The position numbers and the translations under genes were made by a program. Below are positions 39,501-49,849 of a DNA stretch of 64,000 bases, piece after piece; position 1 is the stretch's first letter; the number at the start of each line of letters is the position of its first letter. The stretch comes from Stomorhina lunata. Taxonomy: Eukaryota; Arthropoda; Insecta; Diptera; Rhiniidae. The stretch lies in NCBI GenBank assembly GCA_933228675.1, contig OW121741.1, positions 133,003,290 to 133,067,289 of the forward strand, given 5' to 3'. The notes below the pieces were generated by a model. That model had not been told where the DNA came from and made no database searches. It was given only the letters and a program-made list of their open reading frames with translations.

Positions 39501-42352
39501 TCTTAGTCTATGTCTTAGTCTATGTCTTAGTCTATGTCTTAGTCTATGACTTAGTCTATGACTTAGTCTATGTCTTAGTCTATGTCTTAGTCTATGTCTT
39601 AGTCTATGTCTTAGTCTATGTCTTAGTCTATGTCTTAGTCTATGTCTTAGTCTATGTCTTAGTCTATGTCTTAGTCTATGTCTTAGTCTATGTCTTAGTC
39701 TATGTCTTAGTCTATGTCTTAGTCTATGTCTTAGTCTATGTCTTAGTCTATGTCTTAGTCTATGTCTTAGTCTATGTCTTAGTCTATGTCTTAGTCTATG
39801 TCTTAGTCTATGTCTTAGTCTATGTCTTAGTCTATGTCTTAGTCTATGTCTTAGTCTATGTCTTAGTCTATGTCTTAGTCTATGTCTTAGTCTATGTCGT
39901 AGTCTATGTCTTAGTCTATGTCTTAGTCTATGTCTTAGTCTATGTCTTAGTCTATGTCTTAGTCTATGACTTAGTCTATGTCTTAGTCTATGTCTTAGTC
40001 TATGACTTAGTCTATGTCTTAGTCTATGTCTTAGTCTATGTCTTAGTCTATGTCTTAGTCTATGTCTTAGTCTATGTCTTAGTCTATGTCTTAGTCTATG
40101 TCTTAGTCTATGTCTTAGTCTATGTCTTAGTCTATGTCTTAGTCTATGTCTTAGTCTATGTCTTAGTCTATGTCTTAGTCTATGTCTTAGTCTATGTCTT
40201 AGTCTATGTCTTAGTCTATGACTTAGTCTATGTCTTAGTCTATGTCTTAGTCTATGTCTTAGTCTATGTCTTAGTCTATGTCTTAGTCTATGTCTTAGTC
40301 TATGTCTTAGTCTATGTCTTAGTCTATGTCTTAGTCTATGTCTTAGTCTATGTCTTAGTCTATGTCTTAGTCTATGTCTTAGTCTATGTCTTAGTCTATG
40401 TCTTAGTCTATGTCTTAGTCTATGTCTTAGTCTATGTCTTAGTCTATGTCTTAGTCTATGTCTTAGTCTATGTCTTAGTCTATGTCTTAGTCTATGTCGT
40501 AGTCTATGTCTTAGTCTATGTCTTAGTCTATGTCTTAGTCTATGTCTTAGTCTATGTCTTAGTCTTTGTCTTAGTCTATGTCTTAGTCTATGTCTTAGTC
40601 TATGTCTTAGTCTATGTCTTAGTCTATGTCTTAGTCTATGTCTAAGTCTATGTCTTAGTCTATGTATTAGACTATGTCTTAGTCTATGTCTTAGTCTATG
40701 TCTTAGTCTATGTCTTAGTCTATGTCTTAGTCTATGTCTTAGTCTATGTCTTAGTCTATGTCTTAGTCTATGTCTTAGTCTATGTCTTAGTCTATGTCTT
40801 AGTCTATGTCTTAGTCTATGTCTTAGTCTATGTCTTAGTCTATGTCTTAGTCTATGTCTTAGTCTATGTCTTAGTCTATGTCTTAGTCTATGTCTTAGTC
40901 TATGTCTTAGTCTATGTCTTAGTCTATGTCTTAGTCTATGTCTTAGTCTATGTCTTAGTCTATGTCTTAGTCTATGTCTTAGTCTATGTCTTAGTCTATG
41001 TCTTAGTCTATGTCTTAGTCTATGTCTTAGTCTATGTCTTAGTGTATGTCTTAGTCTATGTCTTAGTCTATGTCTTAGTCTATGTATTAGTCTATGTCTT
41101 AGTCTAGGTCTTAGTCTATGTCTTAGTCTATGTCTTAGTCTATGTCTTAGTCTATGTCTTAGTCTATGTCTTAGTCTATGTCTTAGTCTATGTCTTAGTC
41201 TACGTCTTAGTCTATGTCTTAGTCTATGTCTTAGTCTATGTCTTAGTCTATGTCTTAGTCTATGTCTTAGTCTATGTCTTAGTCTATGTCTTAGTCTATG
41301 TCTTAGTCTATGTCTTAGTCTATGTCTTAGTCTATGTCTTAGTCTATGTCTTAGTCTATGTCTTAGTCTATGTCTTAGTCTATGTCTTAGTCTATGTCTT
41401 AGTCTATGTCTTAGTCTATGTCTTAGTCTATGTCTTAGTCTATGTCTTAGTCTATGTCTTAGTCTATGTCTTAGTCTATGTCTTAGTCTATGTCTTAGTC
41501 TATGTCTTAGTCTATGTCTTAGTCTATGTCTTAGTCTATGTCTTAGTCTATGTCTTAGTCTATGTCTTAGTCTATGTCTTAGTCTATGTCTTAGTCTATG
41601 TCTTAGTCTATGTCTTAGTCTATGTCTTAGTCTATGTCTTAGTCTATGTCTTAGTCTATGTCTTAGTCTATGTCTTAGTCTATGTCTTAGTCTATGTCTT
41701 AGTCTATGTCTTAGTCTATGTCTTAGTCTGTGTCTTAGTCTATGTCTTAGTCTATGTCTTAGTCTATGTCTTAGTCTATGTCTTAGTCTATGTCTTAGTC
41801 TATGTCTTAGTCTATGTCTTAGTCTATGTCTTAGTCTATGTCTTAGTCTATGTCTTAGTCTATGTCTTAGTCTATGTCTTAGTCTATGTCTTAGTCTATG
41901 TCTTAGTCTATGTCTTAGTCTATGTCTTAGTCTATGTCTTAGTCTATGTCTTAGTCTATGTCTTAGTCTATGTCTTAGTCTATGTCTTAGTCTATGACTT
42001 AGTCTATGTCTTAGTCTATGTCTTAGTCTATGTCTTAGTCTATGTCTTAGTCTGTGTCTTAGTCTATGTCTTAGTCTATGTCTTAGTCTATGTCTTAGTC
42101 TATGTCTTAGTCTATGTCTTAGTCTATGTCTTAGTCTATGTCTTAGTCTATGTCTTAGTCTATGTCTTAGTCTATGTCTTAGTCTATGTCTTAGTCTATG
42201 TCTTAGTCTATGTCTTAGTCTATGTCTTAGTCTATGTCTTAGTCTATGTCTTAGTCTATGTCTTAGTCTATGACTTAGTCTATGTCTTAGTCTATGTCTT
42301 AGTCTATGTCTTAGTCTATGTCTTAGTCTATATCTTAATATTTGTCTTAATC
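36545..42352 (+). repeat. 12-bp satellite-like array, unit TATGTCTTAGTC
   Basis: About 480 nearly identical copies of a 12-mer over 5.8 kb. Because 12 is a multiple of three, three of six frames are open throughout: Tyr-Val-Leu-Val and Cys-Leu-Ser-Leu on plus, and Leu-Arg-His-Arg on minus (1,175 codons, 38868-42395). None has features of a gene. Rare variants give higher-order structure: the series CTAAG, TATATCTTAG, ACTCTATG, GTGTATG, paired ATGACTT and GTCGTAG at 37.74-38.83 kb recurs about 1,379-1,392 bp later (39.13-40.22 kb). Small indels at about 37430 (one base lost), 37786 (one base gained) and 38872 (one base lost) shift the frame. Confidence 0.98.
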
Positions 42353-43029
42353 TGTACAAAGTAAATATTTTTAATCCCCAAGGCCTTTTCTTCACAAAAG
42401 TTTAATGATCTAATATTATTTATCTATTTTTTTCACTTATTCTTCATAACATGAAAACGATAGAAAAATTTGTTTAGAATGAGGTTGACAAATTGTACAT
42501 ACATATTTCATTTCTAATATTTATTTTTTTGCATTTTTTTTCTAATCACTTATCCGCCAGCAGCAGCCGTTTATTTAATGAATAACATTTAAGTACATAA
42601 ATATTATAATTTTATTAATAATTAACTTTTGTTTGCTAAATTACTTGTAAACGTGTGTATTTTAATACCATTTGTGTTGATTTAGCCAACATTTAGATCC
42701 CACTTTTTCATCTAATCTTTTTCTGTAGAAACAAAATGTTCTAGATTTCATTTGTGACAGATGAAAAAGATAGACGATGATGATGATCGACCGCCCGCGT
42801 TTGTTGACGCACCCACACTTCCATGGGGTACTAAAAAATCTAGTGTTCAAATAATCTTATAATAATTTTATTTTGTAAAAATGTGTTTTTTTATTACGTG
42901 GTTTTTGGCTGAATTAGGAGGTAATGTGGAGAAACTACAATAAAAAATTGTCTGCAACATTGTTGCAAGTGCATTAGAATTTTTAAGTATATTTTGCTAT
43001 GAGAAATGAATTTCTGAAAAACTTTAAAA
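42353..43029. other. Unique region, no gene supported
   Basis: Mixed AT-rich DNA. Two minus-strand open stretches (42662-42850 and 42894-43085) lack recognisable features, and the second runs into family A. A GATGATGATGATCG run lies at about 42775. Confidence 0.5.
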
Positions 43030-43577
43030 TTTTCTGAAAACATAAGAAATGAAAAATTTTCAACCAAAAATAAGAAATTTTTCAAAAGTTTCCTATAAAA
43101 ATAATAAATTTTTGAAAAATTTCCTATAAAAATAAGAAATTTTTGAAAATTTTCCTATAAGAATAAGAAATTTTTTAAAAATTTCTTATGGAAATAAGAA
43201 ATTTTTGAAAAATTTCCTATAAAAATAAGAAATTTTTGAAAATTTTCCTATAAAAATAAGAAATTTTTGAAAAATTTCCTATAAAATAAGAAATTTTTGA
43301 AAAATTTCTTATAAAAATAAGAAATTTTTGAAAAATTTCCCATGAAAATAGGAAATTTTTGAAAAAATTCTTATAAAAATAGGAAATTTTTGAAAAATTT
43401 CCAATAAAAAAAAGAAATTTTTGAAAAATTTTCTATAAAAATAAGAAATTTTTAAAAAATTTCCTATGAAAATAAGAAATATTTCAAAAAATTTCCTATA
43501 AAATAAGAAATTTTTGAAAAATTTTGTATAAAAATAAGAAATTTTTAAAAAAAATTCCTATGAAAATAAGAAATTTT
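43030..43577 (+). repeat. Family A 31-bp minisatellite array, plus orientation
   Basis: About 17 units of TAAGAAATTTTTGAAAAATT plus TCCTATAAAAA, with several CCTATGAAAATAAG variants. It starts and ends in decayed units. Confidence 0.93.
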
Positions 43578-44029
43578 TTACAAGTTATCGAAAGTCTTGG
43601 CTATATTGAAATGACTCACAAGAAAATCTATAACACTTTTACATAAAATTAATTACGCATAAAAAATAAATAAATTATTTAAATCACAAAATGAGCATTT
43701 TCCATGTAATAAAAGAGATCGTGTAAAAAAAAGCCGGGAAATCCCTCAGTGCAAATGAATGAGAGGTTGAATTCCCATCATGGGAATGTTTGTGGTTTAT
43801 ATTTTGGCTAAAAGAAGAACATAAATATTAAGTGGGAACTCAAGAGTGTTTGGCAAAAAGCCGGCATAGAGAATAAATTTGAGTTATTGAGCAAAAGTTT
43901 TGAGTGAATTATAAGTTGAAAAGCCAGGTGTGGAAATCTGTCGGCATCATTTAAAACAAAAGTTTACAGAAAGCTTTTATAAGAAATATGCAAAAGCTTG
44001 TTCATTAAAGTTCATATAAACTTCGTAAA
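43578..44029. other. Unique DNA with a perfect 17-bp palindrome
   Basis: No gene. ATTCCCATCATGGGAAT at 43771-43787 is a perfect odd-length palindrome, and GGGAAATCCCTCAGTGC lies just before it. Nothing else is recognised. Confidence 0.5.
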
Positions 44030-44125
44030 AATATTTTTTCTAAAGAAAACATTTTGTTATACTGTAGAATAAATTTAGTTAGAATATTTTTTCTATAGAA
44101 AAAATTTCGTGAGAATATTTATTTT
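44030..44125 (+). repeat. Family E short repeat, left flank of a family A array
   Basis: Two to three units with TTAGTTAGAATATTTTTTC and TATAGAAAAAATTTCGTGAG. The same unit type reappears on the other side of the family A array at 46655-46775. Confidence 0.75.
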
Positions 44126-46640
44126 AGGTTGATTTTCTAAAATTTCTTATTGTTTTATGAAATTTTTTAAAAATTCCTCATTTTTACAGGAAATTTATCA
44201 TATTTTCTTGTTTTAGAGAAAATTTTTAAAAAATTCTTTATTTTTATAGAAAATTGTTCAAAAGTTTTTCACATTTTATTTTTATTTGTATAGGAAATTT
44301 TTCAAAAAATGTTTAAGTTTTAAAATAAGTTTTTCAAAAATGTCTTGTTTTTATAGGAAACTTTTTCAAAAATTTCTTATTTTAATAGAAAATTTTTCAA
44401 AAATTTCTTATTTTTATAGGAAAATATTCAAAAACTTTATCTTTTTATACAAAAAAAAAATCTAATTTTTTTAGAAATTCCTTATTTTTTAAGGAAATTT
44501 TTATAAGAAAATTTTCAAAAATTTCTGATTTTTATCGGAAATTTTTCAAAAATATCTTATTTTTATAAGAAAATTTTTGAAAATTTTTTATTTTTATAGG
44601 GACTTTTTCAAAAATTTTCTAGTTTTATAAGAAATTTTAAATTTTTTTTTTATAAAAATATTTAAAAAAAACTTTTTTTAATAGAAAATATCTTATTTTT
44701 ATAGGAAATTTTTCAAAAATTTTTTATTTGTATAGGAAATATTTCAAAAATTTCTTATTTTTATATGAAATTTTTCAAAAATTGCTTAAATTTATAGGAA
44801 ATTTTTCAAAAATTTCTTATTTTTAAAGGAAATTTTTGAAATTTTTTTATTTTTATAGGGACTTTTTCAAAAATTTTCTAGTTTTATAAGAAATTTAAAT
44901 TTTTTTTTTTTATAAAAATATTTTAAAAAACTTTTTTTAATAGAAAATATCTTATTTTTATAGGAAAATTTTCAAAAATTTTTTATTTGTATAGGAAATT
45001 TTTCAAAATTTTTTTATTTTTATAGGAAATTTTTCAAAAATTTCCTTTTTTTTATAGGAAATTTATCAAAAATTTTTTATTTTTATAGGAAATTTTTCAA
45101 AAATGTCTAATTTTTGTAGGAAATTTTTCAAAAATTTTTTTATTTTTATAGGAAATTTTTCAAAAATTTTTTTATTTTTATAGGAAATTTTTCAAAAAGT
45201 TCTTATTTCTATAGGAAATTTTTCAAAAAGTTCTTATTTCTATAGGAAATTTTTCAAAAATTTCTTATTTCTATAGGAAATATTAAAAAAATTTCTTATT
45301 ATTATAAGATTTTTTTCAAAAATTTCTTATTTTTAAAGAAAATTTTTCCAAAATATCTGATTTTTGCAGGAAACTTTTCAAAAATTTGTTATTGTTATAT
45401 GAATTTTTTCAAAAATTTATTATTTTTATAGAAAATTTTTTTAAAATTTCTTATTTTTATAGGAAAATTTGCAAAAATTTCCTATTTTTATAGGAAATTT
45501 TTCAAAAATTTCTTATTTTTATAGGAAATTTTTCAAAAATTTCTTATTTTTATAGGTAATTTTTCAAAAATTTCTTATTTTTATAGGAAATTTTTCAAAA
45601 ATTTCTTATTTCTATAGGAAATTTTTCAAAAATTTTTTATTGTAATATGATTTTTTTTCAAAAATTTCTTATTTTTTTAGGAAATTTTTCAAAAATTTTC
45701 GATTTTTATAGAAAATTTTTAAAAAATTTCCTATTTCTATAGGAAATATTTTCAAACGTTTTTTTTTATAGGAAATTTTTCAAATATTTCTTATTTTTAT
45801 AGGAAATTTTCCAAAAATTTCTTATGTTTATAGGAAATTTTTAAAAATTTCTTATTTTTAAGGGAACATTTTCAAAAATTTCTTTTTTTTATAGGAAATT
45901 TTTCAAAAATTTCTTATTTTTATAGAAAATTTTTCAAAAATTTCTTATTTTTATAGAAAGTTTTTCAAAAGCTTCTTATTTTTATAGCAAATTTTTCAAA
46001 AATTTCTTATTTTTATAGGAAATTTTTCAAAAATTTCTTATTTTTATAAGAAATTTTTCAAAAATTTCTTATTTTTATAAGAAATTTTTCAAAAATTTCT
46101 TATTTTTATAGGAAATTTTTCAAAAATTTCTTATTTTAATAGGAAATTTTTCAAAAATTTCTTATTTTTATAGGAAATTTATCAAAAATTTCTTATTTTT
46201 ATAGGAAATTTTTCAAAAATTTCTTATTTTTATAGGAAATTTATCAAAAATTTCTTATTTTTATCGGAAATTTTTCAAAAATTTCTTATTTTTATATGAA
46301 AATTTTCAAAAATTTCTTATTTTTATAAGAAATTTTTCAAAAATTTCTTATTTTTATAGGAAATTTTTCAAAAATTTCTTATTTTTATAGAAAATTTTTC
46401 AAAAATTTCTTATTTTTATAGGAAATTTATCAAAAATTTCTTATTTTTATAGGAAATTTTTCAAAAATTTCTTATTTTTATAGGAAATTTTTCAAAAATT
46501 TCTTATTTTTATAGAAAATTTTTAAAAAATTTCTTATTTTTATAGGAAATTTTTCAAAAATTTCTTTTTTTTATAGGAAATTTTTCAAAAATTTCTTGTC
46601 TTAATAGTAAATTTTTCATAAATTTCTTATTTTTATTGGA
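44126..46640 (-). repeat. Family A 31-bp minisatellite array, minus orientation
   Basis: About 80 units of TTATTTTTATAGGAAATTTT plus TCAAAAATTTC. The left part (44126-45460) is degenerate and includes a duplicated ~240-bp block: TTTTTATAGGGACTTTTTC followed by AAAAATTTTCTAGTTTTATA at about 44592 and again at about 44850. The right part (45900-46560) is uniform. Confidence 0.93.
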
Positions 46641-46654
46641 AATTTAAAAAAAAA

Positions 46655-46775
46655 TCCTATTATTTTCTATAGAAAAAATTTCGTTAGAATATTTTTTCCA
46701 TAGGAAAAATTTCTTTAGAATATTTTTTCTATAGAAAAAAAAATTCTTTAGAATATTTTTTCGACAGAAAAAAAT
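46655..46775 (+). repeat. Family E short repeat, right flank of a family A array
   Basis: About four units of TTCTATAGAAAAAATTTCGT plus TAGAATATTTT, with CCATAGG and CGACAG variants. Same unit type as at 44030-44125. Confidence 0.8.
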
Positions 46776-46940
46776 TCCGTTATCTCCTAAACTTGTCCAT
46801 CCCCGGTTTTTGTGGAGAGGATTTTCTCCATTCGATCTGTTTATGTTTGTCTTATAAATTATAAACAGAGAACGTCCAAACAAATCAGCTGTAAGACAAT
46901 AAAATAAAAATCGCACTCACTCACTCACATATTTAAACTT
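46776..46940. other. Unique DNA upstream of the candidate promoter
   Basis: Less AT-rich than the surroundings, with a CACTCACTCACTCAC run at 46914-46927, which reads GAGTGAGTGAGTG on the other strand and is loosely GAGA-like. No open frame of interest beyond a minus-strand one that runs into repeats. Confidence 0.45.
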
Positions 46941-46944
46941 AAAA

Positions 46945-46975
46945 CGTCGCCGTCTACGTCAGCGTCGATGGCGTC
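46945..46975 (+). promoter_or_regulatory. Five CGTC motifs, four at 6-bp spacing
   Basis: CGTC occurs at 46945, 46951, 46957, 46963 and 46972, i.e. spaced 6, 6, 6 and 9 bp, in an otherwise CG-poor window. It includes TACGTCA (46955-46961), a CRE-like half-site. It lies about 100 bp upstream of a predicted transcription start, which suggests a regulatory role. The function is inferred from position only. Confidence 0.4.
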
Positions 46976-47041
46976 TTTTATACTTAATAATGAGGATCAG
47001 TAATAAATGATCATTAAGTTATTGTATTGAGTTTTGGGGTT

Positions 47042-47074
47042 TATAAAATTTAGTCGTGTGCCGTTCCATCAGAT
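47042..47074 (+). promoter_or_regulatory. Candidate core promoter: TATA box plus Inr
   Basis: TATAAAA begins at 47042, and CATCAGAT at 47067-47074 contains a TCAG initiator whose A (47071) lies 29 bp downstream of the first T of the TATA box. That is the spacing expected of insect TATA promoters. The initiator matches the fly TCA(G/T)T(T/C) consensus only in its first four bases. The sequence just after it (ACGCGAGAACAGCGAACGAG) is CG-rich for this window, like many fly 5' leaders. No good DPE is seen at +28. Direction is plus, so the transcript would run into the region leading to the coding exon at 58360. Confidence 0.5.
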
Positions 47075-47573
47075 ACGCGAGAACAGCGAACGAGCTAACA
47101 ACGTTGGAAACGCGAGTTCATTTTGAAAATTTTTTAAATTAAATTTGAAGAAGAAAAAAAACGTTTAAATTTAAGTGAATAAATGTAAAAAAAAAGTGTT
47201 AAAAGAAACAAGTTAAAAACAAAGATGATAAAAAGGCCAATAAAGGATTTTGATTTTATAAAAGGCCTGCAAAAATACAAAGCTTTTGTTTAAAATTTTT
47301 AAGAATAGTGAAGATAATAAAAATTTGTATTTAAAAATTAAAAATATTTTTATGACTAGACAAAAGCAATTAAATGTGGTTGAAAATATTAAATAAAACA
47401 AAAGTTATAAAAATTTTTATAACTTAATTTGTCTTGTTGAAAAATTTATTATGATATTTCTTTATTGAAAAAGTCAAGAGTAACTGGTCACTAAACCTTT
47501 AAAAATTACAGTGTAACGAGTTTAAAGCAAATTTTGTGAGATTAAAAATTTGTGAAAAAAAAATTATAATAAA
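47071..47573 (+). other. Possible non-coding first exon (5' leader)
   Basis: From the predicted start at 47071 the plus strand is A-rich, as fly 5' leaders often are, has no long open frame, and meets a strong donor AAA|GTGAGT at 47574. I infer a 503-nt leader exon. Its partner could be an exon upstream of the ATG at 58360, for example using the acceptor with a strong pyrimidine tract at 57355-57375 (TTTTTTATTATTCC then TATCTAG). This would imply an intron of about 9.8 kb. Without transcript data the pairing is speculative. Confidence 0.3.
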
Positions 47574-47579
47574 GTGAGT

Positions 47580-48339
47580 CTACAATAAAAACGTGATGTA
47601 TGTTTTATCTGTTTAAATCTTAAATTTTAACACTCAACATTTATCTGGATTTGTTTAAGCAAATAAGCGGTAAAATATTTTAAATAAAAGCAAATATTTC
47701 GAATAATTCAAACAGACGAATAAAAAAAAATGCCATAACTTAAAAAAGCCATAATAAATGCATAAAGAAAGAAAGACAGACAGACGGACGTTTAGACGGG
47801 CATCAATACAAACCCTCGTACAGTGGGCGTTAAAAACAGCAAATGCCTGTATATACTCGTATTCTGTGTGAGCCAAAGCAAACATTTCATTGATTTATGA
47901 AACAAATTTTTATTTAAATGAAAGTACAAATAAATAAATATAAACATAAAAAATAAATTAAGCTGTAAAATTCGAAAACGAAATGCCTGGAAAATTATAA
48001 TAAAAATCAATGCAAGTATAACAGAAAAAAAAATTGCATCTTTGATTTTGAAAAATTCCACCAAGACTCCGGCTAATTAATCAAAATTGAATAAATATAA
48101 AAAAAAAAAGTTATAAAAAAATGTTTAAAAATCATTAACATTAAAACAATTTCTAAAAGGCAAAACAACAAAATTTTGTCTGTAATAAAAACACGCACTT
48201 GCAATAAATGAATAAATGAACGATCACTCCCCTCGATCTATGCAAATTTTAAGTAAAGTAAAGTGTAACATTTAAATTACAGTAAATTTCACTTAAATGT
48301 TTTTCAAATAATGGTAAAAATAATTCAATTCTTTACGAA
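47580..48339. other. A-rich unique DNA, possibly intronic
   Basis: No gene supported. The two minus-strand open stretches (47655-47885, 47792-48064) are Phe/Leu-rich products of A-rich DNA. ATGCAAAT (48240-48247) matches the POU octamer. A GACAGACAGACGGACG run is at 47775-47790. Confidence 0.4.
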
Positions 48340-49830
48340 GACATATCCATAAATAATTTAATATATAAGGAAAAACTGCCTATAAATTATCGTTTAATCT
48401 TTTAAAATTGTAAAAACTCGTATAATTTTTATTTCATTTGGCAACTCCAAAGCTTGTCTGAAAGACAACATTTCAAACTTAATTTCCCTAGAAGATATTA
48501 TACCAATCGCATAATTCTATTCAAAGTAATCAATATTCCAAAAATGTTCACATATAAATAAATGAAAACTGCCTTTAAATTATCGCTTAATTGTTTAAAG
48601 TTGTAAAAACTCGGATAATATCTATTACATCTGGCAACTCCATAGCTTGTTTGAAAGGCAACATTTCAAACTTAAATTTCTTTGAAGATATTACATAGTT
48701 CGCATAATTCTATTAAAAGTTATCAACATCCCAAAAAAGTTCGCTTTAAAATAATGTATATATTTATAAAAACGTAAATCTCGGGTTTTTATTAAACACA
48801 TCTGGCAACACTATCACAAGATCCCAATTAAAAATTTTAAGCTTCAAAATTCTTAGAAGACATTATCAGCATCGGAATATTTTATAAATGATTCTCTGAT
48901 TTTAAAATTGCTTCTAATTTCATTGAAATTCCTTTCGAAATTTTGGGTAAATGACTTAAATATTGTATGTATTTAGTTGTTTAATATTGAACACATCTGG
49001 CAATACTACAGCTTCTTTTAAAGGTGACATATTAACTAGCATATCCTAAGGAGACATAATCAGAATCACAATATCTTTTAAAAAAAACTATTTGCTTTAA
49101 TAATGTCTATTCCAAATTATGGGTAAATCACATTAATATTTTATAAATCGATTAAATATTACCCACATCTAGCAACACTACAGTTTTTTTGAAAGGTGTC
49201 ATATTGAGCTCCATATCCTAAGAAAATATAATCTGAATAACAATATTTCGTAAAATCTTATTTGCCTTTAAAATTTTGCTACATCCGAAAAAAAATCTTG
49301 GCCAAATTATGGGTAAATGACTTTAATATTTTAGATATCGCTTTAATATTACCCACATCTGGCAACACTACAGCTTTTTGCAAAGTTGATAAATTAAGTT
49401 GCATTGCATTAGGAAACATTATCAGAATCACAATAATCTGTAAAAGTTTTCGACTTTTAAAATTACTCCACATTCGAAAACTTTCGGTTACAAATTATAG
49501 TTAAATTGTAGTTAAAAATGTTATATCTTGGAAAATCTTACTTAAATCTGGCAATACCATACATTATTTGAAAGGTGACACATTGAATTGTATATCCCAG
49601 GAAGACATTGTCACAATCACAATATCCTATGAGAAGTAATCAGCTTTTAAAATTATTCTACATTCGAAAGAGTCTGCTTCCAGCTTATAGGTAAATAGGT
49701 TCAAAAAGTAATATCTTGGTAAATCTTCACTAAATCTGGCAACACTATAGCTTACTTAAAAGCTGACACTCAGAGTTGATTTTCTTAGAAGACATCAAAA
49801 GATAATAATGTTCTCCAAAGAGCTATTAAA
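48340..49830 (+). repeat. Eight diverged tandem copies of a ~188-bp unit
   Basis: The marker TCTGGCAACACTA (with variants) starts at about 48437, 48630, 48801, 48996, 49168, 49358, 49547 and 49735, spacings of 193, 171, 195, 172, 190, 189 and 188 bp. Each unit continues with AGCTTNTTTGAAAGGTGACA, then AGAAGACATTATCAGAATCA, CAATAT, TTAAAATTATTC, CATTCGAAA and ATTATGGGTAAATGACTT-like blocks. Copies differ considerably, so this is an old array unrelated to the short AT minisatellites. Open frames inside (49262-49504 plus, 49279-49473 minus) are incidental. Confidence 0.85.
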
Positions 49831-49849
49831 ATGTAAGAGTGAAATGTAA

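Noticed and set aside
36522..40645. Plus-strand Tyr-Val-Leu-Val and Cys-Leu-Ser-Leu open frames
   Set aside because: Same 12-mer artefact. The frames break wherever a single base is lost or gained (near 37430, 37786, 38872).
38868..42395. Minus-strand open frame of 1,175 codons (Leu-Arg-His-Arg repeats)
   Set aside because: It is the product of a 12-bp tandem repeat whose unit is a multiple of three. Two plus-strand frames are equally open, and there is no promoter, start context or non-repeat domain.
49262..49504. 80-codon open frame within the ~188-bp repeats
   Set aside because: It spans repeat unit boundaries and neighbouring units do not keep the frame.
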